Both the position numbers and the translations under genes were made by a program. The notes beneath the pieces are model-generated. The model did no database searches. It worked only from the letters and a program-made list of their open reading frames with translations, and was not told the DNA's origin. Of a DNA stretch of 64,000 bases, positions 45,228 to 55,791 are shown piece after piece (position 1 is the first letter of the stretch; each line of letters begins with the position of its first letter). This stretch comes from Pseudomonas sp. St316 (GTDB lineage: Bacteria > Pseudomonadota > Gammaproteobacteria > Pseudomonadales > Pseudomonadaceae), in contig NZ_AP021901.1 in the NCBI RefSeq assembly GCF_018325905.1, forward strand, positions 4,402,001 through 4,466,000, in the 5' to 3' direction.

Positions 45228-46622
45228 ATGCGCAACGACACGGAAAGTCCCTTCAGCCTGACGCTCACGCAAAGCGACTTGCAACTGCAAGTCTTGCGCT
45301 TCAACGGCCGCGAAGCCCTCAACCAGCCATACCGCTTTGACCTCGAACTGATCGGCCTGGCACCGCCGATAGATCCCGACCTGCTCTTGGGGCATCCGGC
45401 CTTCCTGCGCCTGGACGGTGAATCAGGCGTCCATGGGATTGTCCACAGCGTTAGCCTGAGTGCCCTGGCGCCGCGGCGCATCGGCTATCGCTTGACGTTG
45501 GTCCCCTACCTCCAGCAACTGGAGCAAGGCCCGCAGCGCCGGGTTTTCCATCGGCTCAGCGTGGTGCAGCTGCTGCAACGCCTCTTGGAAGAACACGCGC
45601 TACCCGTAGACAGTTACCGTTTCGAACTGCCTCATGGGCAGTATCCGTGTCGCCCGTTTTGCATCCAGTACGACGAAAGCGACCTGACCCTCCTGCAACG
45701 CCTGTGCGAGGAAGACGGCATTCATTACCACTTCGAACACGCTCCCCAGGGCCATGTCCTGGTGTTTGCCGAAGACCCGAAGAGCTTTCCCGCGCGCCCC
45801 GTCGAGCTGACCCTGCGCCCGAACGACAGCCTGCTGCCGGCCATCAAGCGCTTGTATTTGCGTCACCATCCGATGATGCCTGGCCTGCCCGTCGGATTCA
45901 GCGACCGGGCCCCGCCCGAAGCCGAGGCCACGGCGGCGAATCAACCCTTTGAACAAATCGATCACGAGGCCATGCATGGCAACCCGGCTTTGGCTCACCG
46001 TTACCAGGCCGGTCGCCGCCACCTTGAACGGCTGCGCTGCCGGCAACGGGAGATCCATGGCCACAGTACCCAACCAACCCTGCACGGCGGCGACATCGTG
46101 CAGATCTGCGAACACCCGGTTTCCACCTTCAACGATCAATGGTTGATCACCGAGGTCCAGCATCGAGGGCGGCAGTTTTCGATCCTTGAACCGGACCTGC
46201 CCGCCGCACCGTCGGCCCGTGACTATCGCAACCGGTTCACCGCCATTCCTTGGTCCACCGTGTTCAGGCCGGCCCTCAAGCATCCCAAGCCCTGCATCCC
46301 CGGCTACCACCTGGGCCATGTACTCGGCCGTGCCGGCCAGCCGGCCAGCGCCGATGAACGTGGCCAGGTGAGTGTCAGCCTATGGGCACCGGACCAGGAC
46401 GGCATCACACTGCCCGTGTCGCGGCTGACGCTCGATGGCCGCCCCAGCCTGATGGCCGGCAGCGAAGTGCTGGTGAGTTTTCTCGATGGTGACCCCGACC
46501 GCCCGGTGCTGTGCCCAGGGGCTGTCGATACCGCCACCACGCCCCCTAAACCGCCCCGTGGCAATCATGATGCGGGGCTGCTATTGGACTGGCTGTTGAA
46601 TCCGCCGGACTGCACGCCCTGA
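45228..46622 (+). CDS. Short orphan type VI secretion VgrG-like tip protein
   Basis: A 464-residue protein from ATG 45228 (TAGGAG 7 nt upstream); a longer frame would overlap yebC. The N-terminal gp27-like part is standard ('FSLTLTQSDLQLQVLRFNGREALNQPYRFDLELIG', 'YPCRPFCIQYDESDLTLLQRLCEEDGIHYHFEH'). The OB-fold segment is shortened: 'VLGRAGQPASADERGQVSVSLWAPDQDGITLPVSRL...GSEVLVSFLDGDPDRPVLCPG' lacks the usual Trp-Val-Arg-Val and Trp-Gly-Ala motifs. The protein stops ~40 residues later, with no gp5 beta-helix or effector domain. No other T6SS gene is nearby. Confidence 0.85.
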   Translation: MRNDTESPFSLTLTQSDLQLQVLRFNGREALNQPYRFDLELIGLAPPIDPDLLLGHPAFLRLDGESGVHGIVHSVSLSALAPRRIGYRLTLVPYLQQLEQGPQRRVFHRLSVVQLLQRLLEEHALPVDSYRFELPHGQYPCRPFCIQYDESDLTLLQRLCEEDGIHYHFEHAPQGHVLVFAEDPKSFPARPVELTLRPNDSLLPAIKRLYLRHHPMMPGLPVGFSDRAPPEAEATAANQPFEQIDHEAMHGNPALAHRYQAGRRHLERLRCRQREIHGHSTQPTLHGGDIVQICEHPVSTFNDQWLITEVQHRGRQFSILEPDLPAAPSARDYRNRFTAIPWSTVFRPALKHPKPCIPGYHLGHVLGRAGQPASADERGQVSVSLWAPDQDGITLPVSRLTLDGRPSLMAGSEVLVSFLDGDPDRPVLCPGAVDTATTPPKPPRGNHDAGLLLDWLLNPPDCTP

Positions 46623-46747
46623 CTCAATCCTGTGACTTCATGCCGGCAAAACTGATCTGACTCATGCAAACCCGGCGAAACGGGCTTACAGTAACGAATA
46701 ACGCCGCTCTAGACGGCGCTTTACCCTGATTGTTGGAGAGACCTGCA

Positions 46748-47296
46748 ATGCCCTGGAAAAACTCAGAAAGCCGCTACAGTACCGTCACGGTAACCTTGCA
46801 TTGGCTGATGCTGGTTCTGCTGGCCGTGGTTTATGCCTGCATCGAGTTCCGAGGGATTTTCCCCAAGGGCAGTGGCGGCCGGACCCTGATCAAGGAAGCG
46901 CACTTCATGCTCGGCCTGACGGTGTTCCTGCTGGTCTGGCTACGCCTGTTCGCCCGCAGCATGGGTAAGGCACCGGCGATTTTCCCGGCCTCGCCTGCGT
47001 GGCAAACCCTCCTGGCTCGCCTGATGCACTGGGCGCTGTACCTGTTCATGATCGCCATGCCGCTGCTGGGCTGGCTGATTACCAGCGCCGAAGGGCATCA
47101 GGTGATGTTCTACGGCTTCGATCTGCCCTTGCTCATCGGTCAGGACAAGGAGTTCGCCAAGCAACTGGAAGGCTGGCATGTGCTGGGCGGCACCATCGGC
47201 TATTGGTTGATTGGTTTGCATGCCTTGGCGGGGCTGTACCACCACTATGTGGTAAGGGACAACACGCTGCTGCGGATGATGCCCAAACGCGGCTGA
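46748..47296 (+). CDS. Cytochrome b561-type membrane protein
   Basis: A 182-residue four-helix cytochrome. His residues sit in 'VTVTLHWLMLVLLAVVYACIE', 'KEAHFMLGLTVFLLVWLRLF', 'ARLMHWALYLFMIAMPLLGWL' and 'GYWLIGLHALAGLYHHYVV'. TTGGAGAG precedes the ATG; a longer frame begins 18 nt earlier. It is the second b561 in the window and is not linked to a peroxidase gene. Probably shuttles electrons with quinone in the inner membrane. Confidence 0.9.
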   Translation: MPWKNSESRYSTVTVTLHWLMLVLLAVVYACIEFRGIFPKGSGGRTLIKEAHFMLGLTVFLLVWLRLFARSMGKAPAIFPASPAWQTLLARLMHWALYLFMIAMPLLGWLITSAEGHQVMFYGFDLPLLIGQDKEFAKQLEGWHVLGGTIGYWLIGLHALAGLYHHYVVRDNTLLRMMPKRG

Positions 47297-47302
47297 TCGT
47301 CG

Positions 47303-48211
47303 TTACTCGAACCCTCGGCGGCCTTGCAAACCGCCGGTGTGGACGAAAATCAAACGGGTGCCGGGGGCAAACCCTCCGGCCTCGACCCGCGCTTTAAGCA
47401 ACATCAAGGCTTTGCCGGTGTACAACGGTTCCAGTTCGATGGCCGCCGTGGTTTTGATGAACTCGGTGAGTTCGGTATCGACCCGGGCGAAACCGCCACG
47501 GCTGCCGTCGAACAACTCATAAAGCGCACTGCAAAGGCCCGCCTCCCCCACGATGCTTTCGACTAGCGGCGCCACGCCATGGTCCTGGGGCACCGCCAGC
47601 ACGCCATAGACCGGGCGCTCGCCCGCTTCGGCCAGCACCAGCCCGGCCAGTGACGTGCCGGTGCCACAGGCCAGCCACCAGCCGTGATAATCCGCCCATC
47701 CCAACGTTGCCAGCTGTTCACGGACACTCGTCGCCCACACCTGGCAGCCTTGTGCGCCGGGTAATCCTGAACCGCCCTCGGGCACTGGATGCAAATGTGG
47801 ATAGCGGTTCTGCCACGGCGCCCAGAAACCCGGCGCGTGCCGCTCTCGGTATCCGCCATAACCCAACCAGTGCAGGTCCATGCCAAACGCTTTCAGGTCG
47901 CGCACCGTCGGCGTGTCCTGGGGATGACCACGCAACAGCCCCGCCGTCGGAAACCCGAAGCGCTTGCCCGCCGCGGCCAACGCATGCAAATGATTGGAAT
48001 AGGCCCCGCCCAGGCTCATGACCCCCTCGGCACCGGCCTCATGGGCAGCGCGCAAATGATGGACCAGCTTGAACCACTTGTTGCCGCTGATCAGCGGATC
48101 GATCCGGTCCAGGCGCAACACCGCTACTTCAACACCGGCACGGGCGAGCCAGTCCAGGTGAAGGGGTTCGAGTCGGGGTTGGGGATGCCAGTCGAGGGCG
48201 CAAAGCAGCAT
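47303..48211 (-). CDS. PLP-dependent ACC deaminase/D-cysteine desulfhydrase family enzyme
   Basis: A 303-residue fold-type II PLP enzyme. 'RLDRIDPLISGNKWFKLVHHLRAA' carries the PLP-binding Lys, 'SLGGAYSNHLHALAAAGKRFG' the phosphate/carboxylate site, and 'CGTGTSLAGLVLA' the glycine loop. The ATG at 48211 is chosen for agreement with family length; a GTG 69 nt upstream is open. Whether it acts on ACC or D-cysteine is undecided. Convergent with the cytochrome gene (6-nt gap). Confidence 0.85.
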   Translation of the reverse strand: MLLCALDWHPQPRLEPLHLDWLARAGVEVAVLRLDRIDPLISGNKWFKLVHHLRAAHEAGAEGVMSLGGAYSNHLHALAAAGKRFGFPTAGLLRGHPQDTPTVRDLKAFGMDLHWLGYGGYRERHAPGFWAPWQNRYPHLHPVPEGGSGLPGAQGCQVWATSVREQLATLGWADYHGWWLACGTGTSLAGLVLAEAGERPVYGVLAVPQDHGVAPLVESIVGEAGLCSALYELFDGSRGGFARVDTELTEFIKTTAAIELEPLYTGKALMLLKARVEAGGFAPGTRLIFVHTGGLQGRRGFE

Positions 48212-48298
48212 GGCGGCAGGCCAGGGGGAAATAGGCCGGCATCTTAACAGCTTGGCAGCGGGTAACTTCAGGCTCACCACATTCCCCTGTGGGAGCGA

Positions 48299-48375
48299 GC
48301 TTGCTCGCGATAGCGGTTAGTCAGCAGCATGAATGTTGACTGACCTGCCGCTATCGCGAGCAAGCTCGCTCCCAC
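48299..48375. repeat. REP doublet
   Basis: GTGGGAGCGAGCTTGCTCGC at 48299 and inverted GCGAGCAAGCTCGCTCCCAC ending 48375. Located downstream of fadH and upstream of the PLP gene. Confidence 0.92.
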
Positions 48376-48397
48376 AAGGGGTTTGCTGGGGCGTGCC

Positions 48398-50458
<2,061 letters not shown>

Positions 50459-50689
50459 TCACGGGGAAAGCGCAAGCTCTGCGGCTTGCGTCTGTCATGA
50501 CCCACAGCGTAAGAGCCGGGATGCGGGCGCTCAATGACCGTAACTGACAACTTAATGATCCAAATGTGCATGGCGCCGATCAGCCGTGCGTGACTCTGGA
50601 CGGGATGAGCCAGTCCTATGAACGCTGGCTCAGGTGCTCAACCCTAAATATCGCTCATCACACGGTTGTCACGGTGTCCTGTTTCGCAA

Positions 50690-50815
50690 ATACGTTCCTT
50701 TCTTGACGAGTGGCTGTTGTCGTCAGGCAAGGCGCCGCGACGAGTCATAGCCCGCTATGGCGAGGAGCGGCAACGCAGCATGACGACAACAGACGCCGTC
50801 AAAAAGGAACAGTAT
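50690..50815. repeat. MITE-like long inverted repeat upstream of the DUF3422 gene
   Basis: Left arm ATACGTTCCTTTCTTGACG (50690-50708) pairs with CGTCAAAAAGGAACAGTAT (50797-50815) apart from one bulge on each side. Inside, CTGTTGTCGTCA (50714-50725) pairs perfectly with TGACGACAACAG (50781-50792), and CATAGC-CC-GCTATG (50746-50759) forms a hairpin. The element has no ORF and ends 21 bp before the next start codon. The remainder of the gap 50438-50689 shows nothing I can support. Confidence 0.7.
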
Positions 50816-50835
50816 TTGTGATACAGGACACTGGC

Positions 50836-52053
50836 ATGCATCCCCAACGAAAAATGCTGCACAACGAGCTGCACGCTCGCCCGTCGCTGTATTTCGACGA
50901 GCCGGCCCACGTCTTCCACCTGGCGTTTCTGGGCGACAATGCCCAATGCAACGCGCTGCTCGAACGACTGTGCCCCGGAACCCACGCAGCAGAGGCCGCA
51001 CAAGGCATCACCCGCCTTGAAGGACACCCGCTCAAGTGGGAGCGCCATGCCGAGTTCTTCACCCTGACCCTGGTCGTTCCCGCCAGCACCCATGAACTGC
51101 ACTGGACAACGCTGCCCGAATGCCTTGCCCAGGGGATCGAGGGTAACTCCCAGCACCTCATCAATGCCGTTCAGGTGGTGGTGCGCGCAGAAGCCGGCCT
51201 TGATCTGCCCAGCTACGGCTTCAAGGACCCTTGCGGCTCATGCGTGGGCGGTGGCGATGCGGTGGTCTGGAGCGATTTTCGCCTGACCGAGGACGGCACC
51301 AATCGCCTGCTGTTCATCAACCGACGGCTCAACGCTTATCGCCAGGGACGCATGATCCGGCGCCTGCTGGAAATCGAGACCTATCGCATGATGGCGTCCT
51401 TGTCGCTCAGTACCGCCAAGGCACTGGACCCGCAACTGAACGAATTCGATCGCACCCTGGTGAGCCTGTCCGGCCGCAACGCCAACGCCAGCGGCGTACA
51501 TGCCAAGGCCCTGCTGGAAGACATCGCCCTGCTGTCTCGCCAGGTTGTCAGCAGCACGGTCAGGAATCGCCACCGTTTCAGCGCCACCCGCGCCTACGCC
51601 CAACTGGTGTTCGAGCGCCTGGGAGAGTTGCGCGAAAGTCACCTGGGGGATTGCCAGCGGCTGGGCGTGTTCATCGAACGGCGTTTCAAACCCACGGTGC
51701 GTTATTGCGCGGCCACCGAACAGCGCCTCGAGCAACTGGCCATGAGCGTCGCCAACCTGGGTGACTTGCTGCAAGCACGCGTACAGGTCGAAATGGAGGA
51801 CCAGAATGCCGAGATCCTGCGTAGCCTCAATGCACGCGCCGATGCACAGATAAAGATCCAGCGCGCGGTGGAAGGCCTGTCGATCATTGCCATCACCTAC
51901 TACCTGATCAATCTGTTCAAACTGGTCTATAGCGGGCTGCACACCTTGGGCGCAAACCTCTCGGCCCGCGAGGCACTGCTGGGCATGACACCACCGGTGC
52001 TGTTGATCATGCTGCTGATTCTGATCCGGATCAGGAAGGCCAAAAGTCACTAG
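50836..52053 (+). CDS. DUF3422-family membrane-anchored protein
   Basis: A 405-residue protein. The N-terminus 'MLHNELHARPSLYFDEPAHVFHLAFL' and central 'RRLLEIETYRMMASLSL' segment are characteristic of DUF3422. A long predicted coiled-coil (~residues 250-340) precedes two C-terminal membrane helices ('IIAITYYLINLFKLVYSGL' and 'GMTPPVLLIMLLILI'). Function is unknown. MHPQRKML is chosen because AGGA precedes it and homologues begin there; a longer frame extends into the inverted repeat. Monocistronic. Confidence 0.87.
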   Translation: MHPQRKMLHNELHARPSLYFDEPAHVFHLAFLGDNAQCNALLERLCPGTHAAEAAQGITRLEGHPLKWERHAEFFTLTLVVPASTHELHWTTLPECLAQGIEGNSQHLINAVQVVVRAEAGLDLPSYGFKDPCGSCVGGGDAVVWSDFRLTEDGTNRLLFINRRLNAYRQGRMIRRLLEIETYRMMASLSLSTAKALDPQLNEFDRTLVSLSGRNANASGVHAKALLEDIALLSRQVVSSTVRNRHRFSATRAYAQLVFERLGELRESHLGDCQRLGVFIERRFKPTVRYCAATEQRLEQLAMSVANLGDLLQARVQVEMEDQNAEILRSLNARADAQIKIQRAVEGLSIIAITYYLINLFKLVYSGLHTLGANLSAREALLGMTPPVLLIMLLILIRIRKAKSH

Positions 52054-52065
52054 TGCGCCTTGCCC

Positions 52066-52106
52066 GCGCAGAGGGCGTCCAAGGGTTCCATGGACGCCCT
52101 CTGCGC
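52066..52106. terminator. Strong hairpin after the DUF3422 gene
   Basis: GCGCAGAGGGCGTCC (52066-52080) pairs perfectly with GGACGCCCTCTGCGC (52092-52106). There is no T-run, so transcription termination is uncertain; an mRNA-stabilising stem is equally possible. Confidence 0.55.
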
Positions 52107-52195
52107 AGGCCTGCCGCGAGTACAAATCAGCGCCCCGCCCTTCGCTAATCCCTTGTTTTACCGTACCCTGCCCCGTAGCTCTTGATGAAAAAATC

Positions 52196-53362
52196 ATGAA
52201 CCTGCACACGGCCGCTGACTGTTCTCCCATGCGCAAATTTCTGTACCTGCTGTTTTCCTTGGCCTTGATTGCCGCCCTGATCACCTACGCACTGTGGACG
52301 ACGGATCGTCCGGCGGGCCATTACCTGTCGGACCTGCGCATCAGCCTGGCGGTCGACCAGGGCACGCCGGCCGACCGCGGCAACCTGCTGGGCATCCAAC
52401 CCGAACTGTTCCCCACCGACTACCAGAGCCCCGAGCGCCTGCATCGCAAACTGGCAGCCTATCTGCAGACCGCTCGTGACCAGGGCTTTCTCAATGCCAA
52501 GACCGTGGTGGTCCTGCCCGAGCACATCGGCACCTGGTTGATGGTCGGCGGCGAAAAAGACGAGTTGTACCAGGCCACCACCCTGAAGGAAGCCATGAAC
52601 TGGCTGGCGGTCAGTAATCCGCTGGCGTTTATCCAGGCATTGGTCAGCGCTCAAGGCGATAGCCGACTGAACGATGCCTACCTGCGCATGAAAGCCGAGC
52701 GCATGGCCCATGATTATCAAGCGCTGTTCGGTGGGCTGGCCAAGGAGTTCGGTATCACCCTGGTGGCCGGCTCCATCGTGCTTCCCGAGCCCAGTGTCAG
52801 CGACGGTGAACTGAAGATCGGTCGCGGCGCTCTGTACAACAGCAGCCTGGTGTTCGGCAACGATGGCCGGCCGATCGGCCAGCCACAACGCCAACGACAT
52901 CCAGTGTTTGAACAGCACGATGTGCTTGGGGCCGACCGCCCGACGACCGCTTTCCAAGTCATAGACACCCCCGCCGGGCGCCTGGGCGTGCTGATCGGCA
53001 GCGACAGCTGGTACCCACTGCACTACCGGCAACTCGACGAGCAGGGCGCGCAACTGATTGCGGTGCCCGCCTTCATCCTCGGTCGCGATACGTGGGACAA
53101 ACCCTGGAGCGGTTATAAAGGCCTGTCCACGCCGAGCGAGGTGAGCCTCAAACCGGGTGAAGTGAACGAAGGCCAAGCCTGGCATCGCCTGACACTGACC
53201 GGCCAGTTGCCCATCAGCCAGGCTCGGGGCGGCGTCAGCGTGTTCCTGCGGGGCCAGTTCTGGGACAGCGGCAGCGCCGGCCAGAGTTTCATCAGCCACA
53301 ACGGCCAACACTTCGCCGATGGCAACGCCCCTGGCGCCCGCCTGCTGAACCTGTGGTTGTGA
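52196..53362 (+). CDS. Nitrilase-fold protein without the catalytic cysteine
   Basis: A 388-residue carbon-nitrogen-hydrolase-like protein with an N-terminal hydrophobic helix (residues ~13-33). The general-base Glu is kept (E109 in 'VVVLPEHIGTW'). The usual Ile-Cys-Tyr-Asp motif reads Ile-Gly268-Ser269-Asp270 in 'LGVLIGSDSWYP', so the nucleophile is missing, and the segment 'FGNDGRPIGQPQRQRHPVFEQ' has no Lys. It is therefore probably not an amidase. The start at 52196 (Met at 52229 also possible) has a weak ribosome site. The AraC gene follows after 2 nt, implying shared expression. Confidence 0.82.
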   Translation: MNLHTAADCSPMRKFLYLLFSLALIAALITYALWTTDRPAGHYLSDLRISLAVDQGTPADRGNLLGIQPELFPTDYQSPERLHRKLAAYLQTARDQGFLNAKTVVVLPEHIGTWLMVGGEKDELYQATTLKEAMNWLAVSNPLAFIQALVSAQGDSRLNDAYLRMKAERMAHDYQALFGGLAKEFGITLVAGSIVLPEPSVSDGELKIGRGALYNSSLVFGNDGRPIGQPQRQRHPVFEQHDVLGADRPTTAFQVIDTPAGRLGVLIGSDSWYPLHYRQLDEQGAQLIAVPAFILGRDTWDKPWSGYKGLSTPSEVSLKPGEVNEGQAWHRLTLTGQLPISQARGGVSVFLRGQFWDSGSAGQSFISHNGQHFADGNAPGARLLNLWL

Positions 53363-53364
53363 AC

Positions 53365-54402
53365 ATGAAACCGCAGCCAATGCGCCTGGGCGACCTGTCA
53401 GTGGGCTTCGTCCATAGCCTGGCTGACGCGGTCGCCAGCCATGGGCAAAACCCGCAACCCTTGCTTGAACAGTACGGTCTCGATGCCACACGCCTGGCCG
53501 AGCCCGGGGCACGATTGTCGATCCCACGCTACATGCGCCTGGGCCACGCCGCGATTCAACAGACCCAGGACCCGGCCTTGGGCCTGCGCATGGGCCAACT
53601 CGGCCGCTTGAGCCAGGCCGGGCTGGCGGGCGTTACCGCGGCCCAGGCGCCAACGGTGCGCGAGGCCGCCCGTTGCCTGATCCGCTTCGAGCCGCTGTAT
53701 GGCTCCAACTATCGCGGCCAATCGAGTTTCCATGAAGATGTCAGAGGCGCTTGGCTACGGTTCTACTCCATCAGTCCGTATAACGCCTACAACCGCTTCG
53801 TCGTGGACTCGATCATTGCCGGCTGGCTGGCACAACTGTCCAGCGTCAGCGGCATCGTGCTGAGGCCCGAACGCATCGAAATCGAATTCGAGGAACCGGC
53901 ATACCTGCAGGCCTACCGAACGCTCGGTGACTGCCCGATCCAATTTGGCGCCGAACAGAATCAACTGCGCCTTGGCCTGGACAGCCTCGCCCAGCGCAAC
54001 CCACAGCATTGCCCCAGCACCTGGCAGCATCTGCTTCAGTTGTGTGAACGGGAACTGGAACAACTGACCCGCACCCGTAGCCTGCGCGAGCGCATCATCC
54101 AACTGCTGGGACCGTTGCTCAACGGCGGCCGGGAACCCGACCTGGAAGAAGTGGCGGCTCGCCTGAAGCTGCCGACCTGGACCCTGCGTCGCAAGCTGGC
54201 CGAGGAAGGCACGCAGTTTCGCGCCATCCTCAACGACACCCGCCGCGACCTGGCCATGACCTACATACGCGATACCGAACTGGCGTTCGGCGAAATCGCT
54301 TATCTATTGGGATTCGCCTCAGCCGAGGCCTTCCAACGAGCCTTCAAGCGCTGGAACAACCAGACGCCCGGAGAGTTTCGTCGTAGTCACCGAGGAGTTT
54401 GA
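53365..54402 (+). CDS. AraC-family transcriptional regulator
   Basis: A 345-residue regulator of the OruR/ArgR-like group: N-terminal arabinose-binding-like domain ('LADAVASHGQNPQPLLEQYGLDATRLAEP' and 'RYMRLGHAAIQQTQDPALGLRMGQL'), C-terminal AraC helix-turn-helix ('EEVAARLKLPTWTLRRKLAEEGTQFRAILNDTRRDLAMTYIRDTELAFGEIAYLLGFASAEAFQRAFKRW'). ATG 53365 lies 2 nt after the nitrilase-like stop; a GTG 12 nt earlier would overlap it. It may respond to a ligand handled by the upstream protein. Confidence 0.9.
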   Translation: MKPQPMRLGDLSVGFVHSLADAVASHGQNPQPLLEQYGLDATRLAEPGARLSIPRYMRLGHAAIQQTQDPALGLRMGQLGRLSQAGLAGVTAAQAPTVREAARCLIRFEPLYGSNYRGQSSFHEDVRGAWLRFYSISPYNAYNRFVVDSIIAGWLAQLSSVSGIVLRPERIEIEFEEPAYLQAYRTLGDCPIQFGAEQNQLRLGLDSLAQRNPQHCPSTWQHLLQLCERELEQLTRTRSLRERIIQLLGPLLNGGREPDLEEVAARLKLPTWTLRRKLAEEGTQFRAILNDTRRDLAMTYIRDTELAFGEIAYLLGFASAEAFQRAFKRWNNQTPGEFRRSHRGV

Positions 54403-54454
54403 GCTTCAAGCTACTGCAACCGAGCTAGCCGCTTACAACATGCAGCTCAGTTAC

Positions 54455-54541
54455 CTATAGCTCCGTTGCATCCTCGGCAGGTTCCAGCGGGTCCAGTTCA
54501 TACGCCTGGTATTCCAGCAGCTCTTCCTGATAATCATCCAT
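54455..54541 (-). CDS. Candidate 28-residue acidic small protein
   Basis: ATG at 54541 preceded by GGAAGGAC (7 nt) opens a 28-codon frame ending TAG at 54455. The product begins MDDYQEELLEYQAYELDPL and is strongly acidic (10 Asp/Glu, no Lys or Arg), which is not what random high-GC sequence gives. It resembles the short acidic ORFs annotated in some Pseudomonas genomes, but I do not know a function. Confidence 0.55.
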   Translation of the reverse strand: MDDYQEELLEYQAYELDPLEPAEDATEL

Positions 54542-54614
54542 TACGTGTCCTTCCCTTTTCGTTGAAACCGATGCCTGATGGCCTTGGTGTCAGAGTAAAG
54601 CTGCTTTATGAATA

Positions 54615-54640
54615 AAACATGAAGCAAAGGCTTCATGTTT
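54615..54640 (-). terminator. Intrinsic terminator of the DUF2242 lipoprotein gene
   Basis: A perfect 11-bp stem AAACATGAAGC-AAAG-GCTTCATGTTT; on the minus strand it is followed by TTTTATT. It lies 78-103 nt after the lipoprotein stop and 74 nt ahead of the small ORF. Confidence 0.8.
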
Positions 54641-54717
54641 AAAACGTAGCACAGCCCCGGGAAATTAGCGCAAGGCGGTGTGACAGCATGTGTCTGACCG
54701 CCCACCGCACAGCGACA

Positions 54718-55569
54718 TCAAGGAATCGGCTGGATCGGCTCGCTCGGAGGCGGCAAGTTGCTGGCCGGTGGCGGCGTGACGACTTCCATCGTCGATTCCG
54801 GCGCCATTGGCGGCGCATATTCGGCGGGGGCAATCGGCGCCGGTTCGCTCGGCGGCGCCAACGGCTCGGACGCAGCCGGGGCGGCTTCCACAGGCGCGGC
54901 CGTGTCGGTCGGCGTGGCCGGTGCTGGCGCCGGTTGCGGCTCGGCGGCAGGTGCGGGTGCCAGCGCAGCCGGTTCAGTCTTGGGTTCCGGCATCCCCAGC
55001 TCGGCTTTCGGCTTGTCGGCATTCTCGACGTTCTTCTTCGCCTCTGGCGGCAGGAACACCTCCACCAAGGCAAAGAACCGCTCGTAGAACTTGGCCGCCG
55101 ACACGGTTTCGCTGGCAACCTTGACCATCGCGTCATCGGACGAACCGATCGGCATCGACACCGAACCCAACACGCCGACACCCAGGCTCGCCGAGTTGTT
55201 GGTCTTCTTCAGGGCATAGCGGTCCTGCAAGGCGTTGGCGAACATGGTCGCCCGGTGCCCGGCGCCGCCATCCTCGGCGCAGACCAGGTTGAAGCTGATC
55301 TCCAGGTGGGTTTCACCGGTCTGCTGGAAGCTCTTGTGGCCACTGACCAGCTTCGGATCGCTGCTGGTGATGATGTAGCCCTGGCTGAGCAACGCCCGAC
55401 GCCCGGCCTCGCAGGTCGCCGCGTCGCTCACGGGATAGGTGCGCGAGAACGTGCCGGAATCATCGAAGCTCTCGTGCTCGTAGATGGCGGTTTTCTTGGA
55501 CGAGCAACCGGCTGCGGCGACCAGCGCCAGTGCAAGCCCGAGTGTGCGCAGAGGAAATGATGTGAACAT
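54718..55569 (-). CDS. DUF2242 lipoprotein with Pro/Ala-rich tail
   Basis: A 283-residue lipoprotein. The signal peptide ends in a lipobox 'LVAAAGC' with Cys22; MFTSFPLRTLG is chosen as the start. Residues ~30-185 form the DUF2242 domain ('ATCEAGRRALLSQGYIITSSDPKLVSGHKSFQQ', 'CAEDGGAGHRATMFANALQDRYALKKTNNSASLGV'). From ~200 to the end the sequence is low-complexity Pro-Ala-Glu, consistent with an extended periplasmic linker. Function is unknown. Confidence 0.87.
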   Translation of the reverse strand: MFTSFPLRTLGLALALVAAAGCSSKKTAIYEHESFDDSGTFSRTYPVSDAATCEAGRRALLSQGYIITSSDPKLVSGHKSFQQTGETHLEISFNLVCAEDGGAGHRATMFANALQDRYALKKTNNSASLGVGVLGSVSMPIGSSDDAMVKVASETVSAAKFYERFFALVEVFLPPEAKKNVENADKPKAELGMPEPKTEPAALAPAPAAEPQPAPAPATPTDTAAPVEAAPAASEPLAPPSEPAPIAPAEYAPPMAPESTMEVVTPPPASNLPPPSEPIQPIP

Positions 55570-55743
55570 TGAACATCCTGAGGAAAACGATCCGGGGCGT
55601 ATTGTGCAACAGAACGCGACCTGGCAGCGTGAGTAATCTTGTTTCAAAGGGGTTACAAGTCTACTGGGGGTTGTTTGCAGGAAAAAGACGTCAATCCATT
55701 GGATCGACGAATACCCCGCAAAGGCAACAGACAGATACAAAAA

Positions 55744-55767
55744 GACCCCGGCATTTCGGCCGGGGTC
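55744..55767 (-). terminator. ppiD intrinsic terminator
   Basis: GACCCCGGC-ATTTCG-GCCGGGGTC hairpin; on the minus strand followed by TTTTT (+ strand AAAAAG). It lies 25-48 nt downstream of the ppiD stop codon. Confidence 0.88.
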
Positions 55768-55791
55768 CTTGGGTTGGCAACCGTCAGGGCA

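Noticed and set aside
45228..46622. Type VI secretion gene cluster
   Set aside because: Only a VgrG-like gene is present; yebC, cytochrome and PLP-enzyme genes surround it.
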